Assembly: GCF_001418655.1 (NCBI RefSeq)
Contig: NZ_LIQZ01000136.1
Coordinates: 483-64,482 of the forward strand
DNA: 64,000 nt
Source: Streptomyces phaeochromogenes
Lineage (GTDB): Bacteria; Actinomycetota; Actinomycetes; Streptomycetales; Streptomycetaceae
Direction of reading: 5' to 3'
Positions 37,116-44,787 of this stretch are shown here, piece after piece. The translations under genes and the position numbers were made by a program. Positions within the stretch are counted from its first letter, which is position 1. Each line of letters starts with the position of its first letter. A model generated the notes under the pieces. It worked only from the letters and a program-made list of their open reading frames with translations. It was not told the DNA's origin and made no database searches.

Positions 37116-38138
37116 ATGGACCGCTCCGCCCGCGCCTTCTGGCTCCGCTCTCCCGGCCTCGGTGAGATCCGGGACGCCCAACTGCCCGAACCCGCCGAGG
37201 GCGAGGTCGTGGTCCGAACACTTTTCTCGGGGGTGAGCCGTGGAACCGAGACGCTCGTCTTCCGGGGAGGCGTGCCGGAGAGCCAGCACGCCTCCATGCG
37301 GGCGCCCTTCCAGGAGGGCGACTTCCCCGGCCCGGTCAAGTACGGCTACCTGAACGTAGGAGTGGTGGAGGCGGGACCGACGGACCTCCTCGGGCGGACC
37401 GTCTTCTCCCTCTACCCTCACCAGACCCGGTTCGTCGTCCCCGCGAGCGCCGTCACCCCGGTGCCCGAGACCGTGCCCGCCTCGCGCGCCGTGCTCGCCG
37501 GAACCGTGGAGACCGCGGTCAACGCCCTCTGGGACGCGGCACCGTTGATCGGCGACCGGATCACCGTGGTCGGCGCCGGCATGGTCGGCGCGAGTGTCGC
37601 CGCGCTCCTGGCCCGGTTTCCCGCGGCCCGGGTCCAACTCGTCGACGCCAACCCGGCGCGCGCCGGCATCGCACAGGCCCTCGGCGTCGACTTCGCGCTC
37701 CCGGCGGACGCGGCAGGCGACCGCGACCTGGTCGTCCACGCCAGCGCCACCGAGGCCGGACTCGCCCGATCCCTCGAACTCCTCACCCCGGAGGGCACCG
37801 TCCTCGAACTGAGCTGGTACGGCGACCGGAAGGTGAGCCTGCCGCTCGGCGAGGCGTTCCACTCACGCCGCCTGGTGATACGCAGCAGCCAGGTCGGAAC
37901 CGTCTCCCCGGCCAGGAGCGCCCGCCGCACCTACGCCGACCGCCTCGCCATCGCCCTCGACCTGCTCGCCGACCCGGCCTTCGACGCCCTGATCACCGGC
38001 GAGTCCTCCTTCGAGGAGCTGCCGGAGACGATGACCGGGCTCGCTGCGGCAGAATCGACGGAGATGTGCCACCTGGTCCGCTACGACGCCACCGTGCCCC
38101 TCAGGGGCGCGGGGAACGGCGCGACGAGCCCCGACTGA
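37116..38138 (+). CDS. Medium-chain (zinc-type) dehydrogenase of the pterin-like cluster
   Basis: A 340-residue MDR-superfamily protein. The Rossmann motif VVGAGMVGASVAALL is at about residues 154-168. It starts near the family pattern VRTLFSGVSRGTE and lacks the structural-zinc cysteine cluster, so it may be a reductase without structural zinc. The start is ATG at 37116 with GGAGG 7 nt upstream. The last 14 codons fall in a common Streptomyces repeat, so the original C-terminus was probably replaced. It heads a row of same-strand genes and may oxidise or reduce an alcohol in the product. It is separated from the next gene by 171 bp. Confidence 0.82.
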   Translation: MDRSARAFWLRSPGLGEIRDAQLPEPAEGEVVVRTLFSGVSRGTETLVFRGGVPESQHASMRAPFQEGDFPGPVKYGYLNVGVVEAGPTDLLGRTVFSLYPHQTRFVVPASAVTPVPETVPASRAVLAGTVETAVNALWDAAPLIGDRITVVGAGMVGASVAALLARFPAARVQLVDANPARAGIAQALGVDFALPADAAGDRDLVVHASATEAGLARSLELLTPEGTVLELSWYGDRKVSLPLGEAFHSRRLVIRSSQVGTVSPARSARRTYADRLAIALDLLADPAFDALITGESSFEELPETMTGLAAAESTEMCHLVRYDATVPLRGAGNGATSPD

Positions 38139-38147
38139 CCCGCAGTC
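38103..38147. repeat. Half-copy of a common Streptomyces repeat in the dehydrogenase 3' end
   Basis: AGGGGCGCGGGGAAC at 38103-38117, followed by GGCGCGACGAGCCCCGACTGACCCGCAG, resembles the inverted-repeat arm at 36065-36086. It encodes the C-terminal residues RGAGNGATSPD and the stop of the dehydrogenase. Confidence 0.7.
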
Positions 38148-38309
38148 ACCAACTCACCTCCACCCACACCGAACCCAACCGCCCCACCCCGCGGAGCGCA
38201 CTGTCCGAAACTCCGAGCCGAACCCCCTGAACACGGAGAACGGACCGGCCGTACTACACGGCACGCCCCGGCAGAGGGGTCAGACGCACCGCACCTGGAG
38301 GGTCGTCCG

Positions 38310-38708
38310 TTGTTCAGCATCACCGTCCGCGATCACCTGATGATCGCCCACAGCTTCCGCGGAGAGGTCTTCGGACCCGCGCAGCGCCTGCACGGGGCGA
38401 CGTTCCTCGTGGACGCCACGTTCCGCCGCACCGAGCTGGACGACGACAACATCGTCGTCGACATCGGACTGGCCACCAGGGAACTCGGGGAGGTGGTGGC
38501 CGAGATGAACTACCGGAACCTCGACAACGAGCCGGTGTTCGCCGACACCAACACCTCGACGGAGTTCCTGGCCAAGGTCGTTGCCGACCGCCTCGCCGAG
38601 CGCGTGGAGAAGGGCCTGCTGGGCGAGGGCGCCCGCGGCCTGGCCGGCATCACCGTCACCCTGCACGAGTCGCACATCGCCTGGGCGAGTTACGAGCGTG
38701 CCCTGTGA
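38310..38708 (+). CDS. 6-pyruvoyltetrahydropterin synthase (PTPS/QueD) homologue without the active-site zinc or catalytic triad
   Basis: A 132-residue T-fold protein. The overall pattern is that of PTPS/QueD, but key residues are changed. In the usual CxxLHGH segment the text is AQRLHGAT, so the catalytic Cys is Ala24 and a zinc-ligand His is Ala30. The Asp/His of the usual LDH triad segment are Asn67 and Tyr68. The NTSTEFLA stretch with its Glu is kept, so a pterin-like ligand may still bind. S. coelicolor SCO6650, from memory of its crystal structure, has the same losses and no PTPS activity. The start is TTG with GGAGGG 7 nt upstream. It overlaps the next gene (GTGA). Confidence 0.88.
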   Translation: MFSITVRDHLMIAHSFRGEVFGPAQRLHGATFLVDATFRRTELDDDNIVVDIGLATRELGEVVAEMNYRNLDNEPVFADTNTSTEFLAKVVADRLAERVEKGLLGEGARGLAGITVTLHESHIAWASYERAL

Positions 38709-39832
38709 GCCACAACGCCGACATCATCCCCATGTCCCTGCGCGCCATGCACTTCGTGATGCCCGGCGGAGTGGACGACCCGACCATGCCGAGCGGCGGC
38801 AACGTCTACGACGCCCGGGTCAGCCTCGACCTTCCCGGCTTCGGCTGGCAGGTCCACAAGCACGCCATCGGCGGCAGCTGGCCCCAGCCCGAGGCCCCGG
38901 CCCGCGCCGAACTGGCCCGCACCCTCGCGGAACTGGCCGACGACACCGTCGTACTCCTCGACGGCATCGTCGCCTGCGCGGTCCCCGAGATCGTCATCCC
39001 GGAGGCCGAACGGCTGCGGCTCGTCGTTCTCGTGCACCTGCCGCTCGGCGACGAGACGGGGCTCACGCCCGCGCTGGCCGCGGACCTGGACGCCCGGGAA
39101 CGCCGCACACTGCGATCCGTGCCCGCCGTCGTCGCCACCAGCGAGTGGGCGGCCCGCAGGCTCGTCGCCCACCACGGCCTCGCGCCCGACCGGGTCCATG
39201 TCGCCGCGCCCGGCGCCGACATCGCACCGCTGGCCTCCGGTACCGACGGCGTCTCGCGGCTGCTGTGCGTCGCCTCGGTCACCCCGCGCAAGGGACAGCA
39301 CCGACTGGTCGAGGCCCTCGCCGCGGTCACCGACCTGCCCTGGACCTGCGTCCTGGTCGGCGGCCTCGACCACGACCCCGAGTACGTGGCCCGGCTGCGG
39401 GCGCTGATCGACCAGCACGGCCTCGGCGACCGGCTCCAGCTGGCCGGCCCGAAGTCCGGCGCCGCGCTCGACGCGAGCTACGCCTCCGCCGACCTCATGG
39501 TCCTCACCTCGTACGCCGAGACGTACGGCATGGCCGTCACCGAGGCGCTCGCCCGCGGTATCCCCGTGCTGGCCACGGACGTCGGCGGGCTCCCCGAGGC
39601 GGTCGGGCGCGCGCCCGACGGCGGGGTACCCGGGCTGCTCGTGCCGCCGGAGAACCCCGCGGCCCTCGCGGCCGAACTGCGCGGCTGGTTCGGCGAGGCC
39701 GACGTACGCCGTCGCCTGAAGGCCGCCGCGCGCGCCCGCCGGGCCTCCCTCGGAGGCTGGGCCGCCACGGCCCGGAGTCTGTCCGGTGTCCTGGGGCGAC
39801 TGAAGAGCGAGGCAAGGATCGGGGCGGCATGA
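38705..39832 (+). CDS. Family 4 glycosyltransferase (GT-B fold)
   Basis: A 375-residue GT4-type enzyme. The nucleotide-sugar domain shows [20 protein letters not shown] and the donor-site [21 protein letters not shown]. The N-terminal acceptor domain begins [16 protein letters not shown]. The GTG start overlaps the upstream stop (GTGA), and its own stop overlaps the methyltransferase start (ATGA), so these are translated in concert. It likely transfers a sugar to the cluster's pterin-like or lipid intermediate. The donor sugar cannot be inferred. Confidence 0.92.
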   Translation: MSHNADIIPMSLRAMHFVMPGGVDDPTMPSGGNVYDARVSLDLPGFGWQVHKHAIGGSWPQPEAPARAELARTLAELADDTVVLLDGIVACAVPEIVIPEAERLRLVVLVHLPLGDETGLTPALAADLDARERRTLRSVPAVVATSEWAARRLVAHHGLAPDRVHVAAPGADIAPLASGTDGVSRLLCVASVTPRKGQHRLVEALAAVTDLPWTCVLVGGLDHDPEYVARLRALIDQHGLGDRLQLAGPKSGAALDASYASADLMVLTSYAETYGMAVTEALARGIPVLATDVGGLPEAVGRAPDGGVPGLLVPPENPAALAAELRGWFGEADVRRRLKAAARARRASLGGWAATARSLSGVLGRLKSEARIGAA

Positions 39833-40911
39833 GCAGTACGAGCACGACGCCGGCCGGGACTCCGGGGCACGGCACGACGACGGCCGAACCGGGCCTCGAC
39901 GAGGAGACGAGCACCGCCTCGCTGGGACGTGGTGAGGGGACGCACACGGCAGGGCGGGGACGCGACGAGATGACGACGACGACCGAGACCGAGGCCGTGG
40001 TTCCGGGCCAGGGGCGGGACAGCCAGGGACGGGACACAGGAACGATTCGGCTCGGCGACCGCACCCGCGGCGAGGCCACCGACGACACGACCCGCTACGC
40101 CCCCGAGTGGCTGGAACTGCGCGAGCCCGTGGACGCGGCGGCCCGGGCGGCCGAGCTCCTCGACCCGCTGCGGATCCGGCTGGCGAACCTGCCGGGGCGT
40201 GGCGGACTCGTCATCCACGACCTGGGCTGCGGCACCGGCTCCATGGGCCGCTGGCTCGCGCCCCGGCTCGACGGGCCCCAGCACTGGGTGCTGCACGACC
40301 GCGACCCGTATCTGCTGCACTTCGCCGCCGTCGGGTCGCCCCGGTCGGCCGCCGACGGCAGCCGCGTCACCGTGGAGACACAGCGCGGCGACGTCGCCCG
40401 GCTGACCGCGGACGCCCTGGCCGGCGCCTCACTGGTGACGGCCTCCGCGCTGCTGGACGTCCTGACCCCGGACGAGATCGAGGCGCTGGCCGCGGCCTGC
40501 GCCGGAGCCGGCTGCCCCGCGCTCCTGACGCTCTCCGTGGTCGGCCGCGTCGAACTCACCCCGGCCCACCCGCTGGACGACGAGATCACCGCCGCGTTCA
40601 ACGACCACCAGCGGCGCGGCGATCTGCTCGGCCCGGAATCGATCAACGCGGCCTGCGACGCCTTCGCCCGGCACGGCGCGACGGTCCGGGTGCACCCGAG
40701 CGCCTGGCGCCTCGGCCCGGACGAGTCCGCGCTGACCGCGGAGTGGCTGCGCGGCTGGGTCGGCGCGGCCGTCGAGCAGCGCCCGGAACTGGCCGCGCGC
40801 GCCGACGCCTACCTCAAGGAGCGCCTCGCGGCCTGCGAGGCCGGCGAGTTGAACGTGGTGGTCCACCACAGCGACCTGCTCGCACTGGCCCGCCCGACAG
40901 GGGGAGCCTGA
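39829..40911 (+). CDS. Class I SAM-dependent methyltransferase
   Basis: A 360-residue protein. The SAM motif I is IHDLGCGTGSMGRWL at about residues 127-141, with an acidic residue (HDRDPYL) at the end of the second strand. The N-terminal 90 residues are low-complexity Thr/Gly/Glu-rich and probably disordered. The ATG overlaps the glycosyltransferase stop, and its TGA shares one base with the next ATG (TGATG). This tight coupling through four genes indicates one pathway. Methylation of the glycoside or of the pterin-like ring is the simplest reading. Confidence 0.9.
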   Translation: MSSTSTTPAGTPGHGTTTAEPGLDEETSTASLGRGEGTHTAGRGRDEMTTTTETEAVVPGQGRDSQGRDTGTIRLGDRTRGEATDDTTRYAPEWLELREPVDAAARAAELLDPLRIRLANLPGRGGLVIHDLGCGTGSMGRWLAPRLDGPQHWVLHDRDPYLLHFAAVGSPRSAADGSRVTVETQRGDVARLTADALAGASLVTASALLDVLTPDEIEALAAACAGAGCPALLTLSVVGRVELTPAHPLDDEITAAFNDHQRRGDLLGPESINAACDAFARHGATVRVHPSAWRLGPDESALTAEWLRGWVGAAVEQRPELAARADAYLKERLAACEAGELNVVVHHSDLLALARPTGGA

Positions 40912-42323
40912 TGAGCACGCCGGCGATGGCGGACGAGGCACAGTCACTGGCCGCCCTGGACGACGAACTGTCGTCGGCGGTCCGTGACGGCGGTGCGGAG
41001 GAACAGGAGACCGGACGAGTACGCCTCGACGGTGAGGGCGCCGGGGACGGCGAGACCGGACCGGCCCGCGCCGACGCGGCGGCGGACACGCCCACCGCGG
41101 GTCCGCGCAAGGTCCTGGCCCGCTTCGCGGGTCCCGTCCTGGCGCGTCTCAATTCCCGCGTCCTGCGCACCCACTTCGGCACCATCGCCGGCGTCGTCAT
41201 CCTCACCGTGCTCACCTGGCGGCTCGGCACCGGGGTCTTCCTGGACGGCCTGCGCCGGATCGACGGCCCCACGCTCCTCGCGGCGCTCGGCATCGGCCTG
41301 CTGACCACCGTGTTCAGCGCCTGGCGCTGGTGCGTGGTGGCCCGCGGGATGAGGCTCAGGCTGCCGCTGGGCCCGGCGATCGCGGACTACTACCGCGCGC
41401 TGTTCCTTAACGCGGCCCTGCCGGGCGGCGTACTGGGCGACGTGCACCGCGCGGTACGGCACGGACAGAGCGCCGGTGACGTCGGCCGCGGAGTGCGCGC
41501 GGTCGTCCTCGAACGGGTCGCGGGACAGGCGGTCCTGGCCGCCGTCGGCGTGACCGTGCTGCTCACCCAGCCCTCGCCGGTACTGACCGAGACCCGGCAC
41601 CTCGCCGTGCTGCTGGTCGCCGTCTCGCTGTGCGGGGTCGTCACCGTGGGCGCGGTCCGCAGCAGGGGCCGGGCGCCGCGCGCGTCCCGCCGCTACCGGG
41701 CCGTGCGAGCCGCCCTCACCGAGGCGCGCGGGGCGCTGCTGGCCCGCGGGAGCTGGCCGGGCGTCCTGATCTCGTCGGTCGTGGTGCTCGCGGGACACGT
41801 CCTGATGTTCCTGCTCGCGGCCCGGGCGGCAGGCTCGACCGCGTCCGCCGCCGAGCTGGTGCCCCTGGCGCTGCTCGCCCTGATCGCCATGGGGCTGCCG
41901 CTGAACGTCGGCGGCTGGGGACCCAGGGAAGGCGTCACCGCCTGGGCGTTCGGCGCGGCGGGCCTGGGCGCCACCCAGGGCCTGACCGTGGCCGTGGTCT
42001 ACGGCGTGCTCAGCTTCGCCGCGAGCCTGCCCGGTGTCGCCGTACTGGTGGCGCGTTGGTACGCGGGGCTGCGGCGCCCGCAGGAGAGCGTGGCCGCCGA
42101 GCCGGGCCCGGACTCGCACCTGGAGTCACCGGCGCCCCGGATCCCGGCCCGCGCGGAAGGAAACGGGGACACTCAGTGCCGATCGACGACCGCAGGAAGC
42201 CCGGCCTCCGATGTCAGCAGCGAGAAGTACGCTCCGAAGGAGCCGGCCAGCGAGGCGAGGAGTTCCTTCCCCTTCTCGGCGGACGCCCTCGAAGGGCGGC
42301 CGATGACACCGGACTTGGTATAG
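40911..42323 (+). CDS. Multi-pass membrane protein, LPG synthase/flippase-domain (UPF0104) family
   Basis: A 470-residue protein. After a hydrophilic acidic N-terminus (about 85 residues) come eight or so membrane helices, with family stretches ALPGGVLGDVHRA and VVLERVAGQ as in the lysylphosphatidylglycerol-synthase transmembrane domain. Relatives act as lipid flippases or transporters. The gene's last 50 codons (hydrophilic) run antisense into the convergent creatininase gene for 151 bp. The true protein may end earlier in other strains. It could move the lipid-linked product of the cluster across the membrane. Confidence 0.85.
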   Translation: MSTPAMADEAQSLAALDDELSSAVRDGGAEEQETGRVRLDGEGAGDGETGPARADAAADTPTAGPRKVLARFAGPVLARLNSRVLRTHFGTIAGVVILTVLTWRLGTGVFLDGLRRIDGPTLLAALGIGLLTTVFSAWRWCVVARGMRLRLPLGPAIADYYRALFLNAALPGGVLGDVHRAVRHGQSAGDVGRGVRAVVLERVAGQAVLAAVGVTVLLTQPSPVLTETRHLAVLLVAVSLCGVVTVGAVRSRGRAPRASRRYRAVRAALTEARGALLARGSWPGVLISSVVVLAGHVLMFLLAARAAGSTASAAELVPLALLALIAMGLPLNVGGWGPREGVTAWAFGAAGLGATQGLTVAVVYGVLSFAASLPGVAVLVARWYAGLRRPQESVAAEPGPDSHLESPAPRIPARAEGNGDTQCRSTTAGSPASDVSSEKYAPKEPASEARSSFPFSADALEGRPMTPDLV

Positions 42324-42964
42324 GCCGACATGCCCAGCGTGAGCAGTTGCCGGCGGTCGTCCGCCTCGAAGTCGGAGGTCTCGTAACCCGGCCTGACCAA
42401 TTCGGGATGCCTGTGCAGCAGAATGGAGGTCTCAATTTCCCCCGCGTGCATATCAGTGAGCAGCGAGGTCTCTATCCCGGCCTGCTCCCGCGCCGTCTCC
42501 CAGTCCTCCGCGGCCGGGAAAAGAGCCATCCGGGCGCCGGCGGCGGTGGATTCCTGCACGACATTGCCCAATACGTAATTTCCGCCATGTCCATTGACCA
42601 CCACGAGGGTGTCCACACCCGACCGACGCAGCGAGTCGGCGATGTCCCGCACCACCGCATGGAGCGTCACGGAGGAAATGCTCACCGTTCCCGGCCAGGC
42701 CGCGTGTTCGTGCGAGCAGGAGATCGTCACCGGAGGAAGGAGGTGAACGGGGAATGCGGCAGCCACTTCCTGGGCTATCGCGCAGGCGACGAGCGTGTCC
42801 GTCGACAGCGGAAGATACGCACCGTGCTGCTCGAAGCTGCCCACGGGAAGCACGGCGACCTGCCGGGCAGCGCCGGCACCTCGTGCGCGTACGTCTTCCG
42901 TGGTGTCTGTCGGCAACTGTCCTGACACCGTGAGTCGTATTTCCGAACCGCCCGAATTGCCCAT
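42173..42964 (-). CDS. Creatininase-family amidohydrolase, candidate FAPy deformylase
   Basis: A 263-residue metal-dependent amidohydrolase. Metal ligands of the family are visible: Glu45 and His47 (SFEQHGAYLP), Asp56 (STDTL), His126 (NGHGGN) and Glu176 (DMHAGEIE). Members include creatininase, MftE and the archaeal ArfB that removes formate from FAPy. It sits head to head with a GTP cyclohydrolase II whose predicted product is FAPy, which makes the ArfB-like role attractive but unproven. Start-to-start distance to that gene is only 39 bp. Codon usage is a little richer in A/T than neighbours. Its 3' end overlaps the membrane-protein gene by 151 bp. Confidence 0.88.
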   Translation of the reverse strand: MGNSGGSEIRLTVSGQLPTDTTEDVRARGAGAARQVAVLPVGSFEQHGAYLPLSTDTLVACAIAQEVAAAFPVHLLPPVTISCSHEHAAWPGTVSISSVTLHAVVRDIADSLRRSGVDTLVVVNGHGGNYVLGNVVQESTAAGARMALFPAAEDWETAREQAGIETSLLTDMHAGEIETSILLHRHPELVRPGYETSDFEADDRRQLLTLGMSAYTKSGVIGRPSRASAEKGKELLASLAGSFGAYFSLLTSEAGLPAVVDRH

Positions 42965-43003
42965 GTTCTCGCGACCTTTCGTCTCTGCTTAGGAACCAGA
43001 ATC

Positions 43004-43663
43004 ATGACAGAAATAGATGGCGTACTCGCCGGGAAAGCCCACTCCGCCGGTGTCGAGCGGGTCGTGAATGCCCCGCTGCCCACGGTGTACGGCGATTTCC
43101 AGGCCGTCGGCTACCTGGACCGTACCCGCGGAGACGAACAAGTGGCTCTGGTCTACGGTGACATCCAGAAAGACGGAATGCTCACCCGGCTGCACTCCGA
43201 GTGCCTCACCGGTGACGCGTTCGGATCTCGGCACTGCGAGTGCGGTCCCCAACTCTCCACCGCACTGCGGGAGATCGTGGCCGAGGGGCGCGGCATCCTG
43301 ATCTATCTGCGGGGCCACGAGGGCCGCGGTATCGGTCTGCTCGCCAAACTCCAGGCGATGAAGCTCCAGGCGGAGGGCCTCGACACCGTCGAGGCGAACC
43401 TCGCGCTCGGGCTGCCCGTGGACGCCCGCGACTACGGAGTGGCCGCGGAGATCCTGCACGACCTCGACGTCCGTTCCGTGAGACTGCTGTCCAACAACCC
43501 GCGCAAGCGCGAGGCGTTGCTCCGCAACGGCATCAAGGTCGACGCGCAGGTCCCGCTGCTGATCCCGCCCTGCGAGGACAACATCACCTATCTGCGCACC
43601 AAGCGGGAGCGCCTGGACCACGACCTGCCGCACCTGGACGCCGTGGTGGGCCACCGCGTCTGA
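43004..43663 (+). CDS. GTP cyclohydrolase II, variant with Met at the Tyr105 position (predicted FAPy-forming)
   Basis: A 219-residue RibA-type enzyme. The zinc cysteines Cys67, Cys78 and Cys80 (HSECLTGDAF, RHCECG) and the GILIYLRGHEGRGIGL loop are intact. Ungapped comparison with E. coli RibA puts Met119 (KLQAMKLQ) at the position of Tyr105. In S. coelicolor, as I recall, the paralogue SCO6655 has Met there and stops at FAPy instead of releasing formate. This gene is therefore probably not the housekeeping riboflavin enzyme; no other rib genes are near. AGGA lies 9 nt before the ATG. Creatininase is divergent from it. Confidence 0.93.
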   Translation: MTEIDGVLAGKAHSAGVERVVNAPLPTVYGDFQAVGYLDRTRGDEQVALVYGDIQKDGMLTRLHSECLTGDAFGSRHCECGPQLSTALREIVAEGRGILIYLRGHEGRGIGLLAKLQAMKLQAEGLDTVEANLALGLPVDARDYGVAAEILHDLDVRSVRLLSNNPRKREALLRNGIKVDAQVPLLIPPCEDNITYLRTKRERLDHDLPHLDAVVGHRV

Positions 43664-43809
43664 CCCGGCCGCCCCGGCCCGCAGCCGGCCCCGCGCCCCG
43701 CGCGTCCCCAGTGGCGCGCGGCGGCCGGGGCAGAGGTGTGATCAGGACGAGTGTCACCCGGACGCCCCGGCCGCGGTGACATCGGCGCGGACAGGGGAAG
43801 GGAAGAGGG

Positions 43810-44787
43810 ATGACCGACGACGTCCTCCACCTCTCCCGCGACCAGGTGGCCGCCCTGCTCGACACCGACACCGCGATCCGGTCCCAGCGGGCCGCCTTCA
43901 CGGCGCTGGGCGACGGCACGGCCGAACTGCCCGGCAAGATCATGCACCCGAGCGGGTTCGACGACAGTGTCGTGTTCGCGTACCTCGCGCGGCTGTCCGC
44001 GGACACCGGGCCCGTCGCCAAGATCGGCAGTGTCAACCCGGGCAACGCCGCCGCCGGGCTGCCGACGATCCACGCCGTGATCAACGCGCTCGACCCGGTC
44101 ACCGGGCAACTCGTCGCCGTCATGGACGGCACGGCGGTGACCACCCTGCGCACCGCCGCGGCCAGTGCCGTGGCCCTCGACGCACTCGCCACCCCCGACA
44201 GCACCGAACTCGGCCTGATCGGCTCCGGCACCCAGGCCCTCGCGCACGCACGCTGCGTCGCCCGGGTACGTGATTTGAGGGCCGTACGGATCTGGAGCCC
44301 GAACCCGGAGCGCAGAGCACGGGCGGCGCGCCTCCTCGCGGCCGAACTCGGCATCCCCGTCAAGGCCGTCGACTCGGCGGAGGAAGCCGTGGCCGGACTG
44401 CCCATGGTCGCCGCCTGCACGCTCAGCAGCACGCCCGTCGTCCGGGGCGAGTGGCTTGCGCCGGGCTGCACGGTCGTCAGCGTCGGATCCTTCGAGCCCA
44501 GCCGCAGCGAGGTCGACACCGAGGTCGTACGCCGGGCCGCCTTCGTCGTCGTGGACGACCCCGAGACCGCGGCGGAACACGCCGGGCCGGTCGTGGACGC
44601 GCTGCGCGCCGGAACGCTCACCCGCCAGGACCTGATCCCGCTCGGCGAGGTACTCACCGGCCGCCGCGAGGGACGTACGACCGAGCGGGACATCGTCTAC
44701 TACAACAGCGTCGGCGTCGGTGTCCAGGACGCAGCCGCGGCCTGGGCGGTCATCGACGCCGCTCGCGACCAGGGGGTGGGTTCATGA
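43810..44787 (+). CDS. Ornithine cyclodeaminase/mu-crystallin family enzyme (ketimine reductase-like)
   Basis: A 325-residue NAD(P)-dependent enzyme. The Rossmann motif LGLIGSGTQALAHARC is at about residues 136-151. The N-terminal domain has the family pattern LPGKIMHPSG and the hinge VMDGTAVTTLRTAAASAVA, with its Lys/Asp substrate residues. The family includes ornithine and lysine cyclodeaminases (the latter giving pipecolate) and ketimine reductases. Its ATGA overlap with the FAD oxidoreductase and the two saccharopine dehydrogenases that follow suggest a P6C/pipecolate reaction. The start is ATG at 43810. Confidence 0.9.
   Translation: MTDDVLHLSRDQVAALLDTDTAIRSQRAAFTALGDGTAELPGKIMHPSGFDDSVVFAYLARLSADTGPVAKIGSVNPGNAAAGLPTIHAVINALDPVTGQLVAVMDGTAVTTLRTAAASAVALDALATPDSTELGLIGSGTQALAHARCVARVRDLRAVRIWSPNPERRARAARLLAAELGIPVKAVDSAEEAVAGLPMVAACTLSSTPVVRGEWLAPGCTVVSVGSFEPSRSEVDTEVVRRAAFVVVDDPETAAEHAGPVVDALRAGTLTRQDLIPLGEVLTGRREGRTTERDIVYYNSVGVGVQDAAAAWAVIDAARDQGVGS

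Noticed and set aside
36186..43663. Reading the cluster as PreQ0/7-deazapurine or mycofactocin biosynthesis
   Set aside because: No GCH I, QueE or QueC gene is present for deazapurines, the PTPS homologue lacks its catalytic residues, and no MftA/B/C genes accompany the creatininase.
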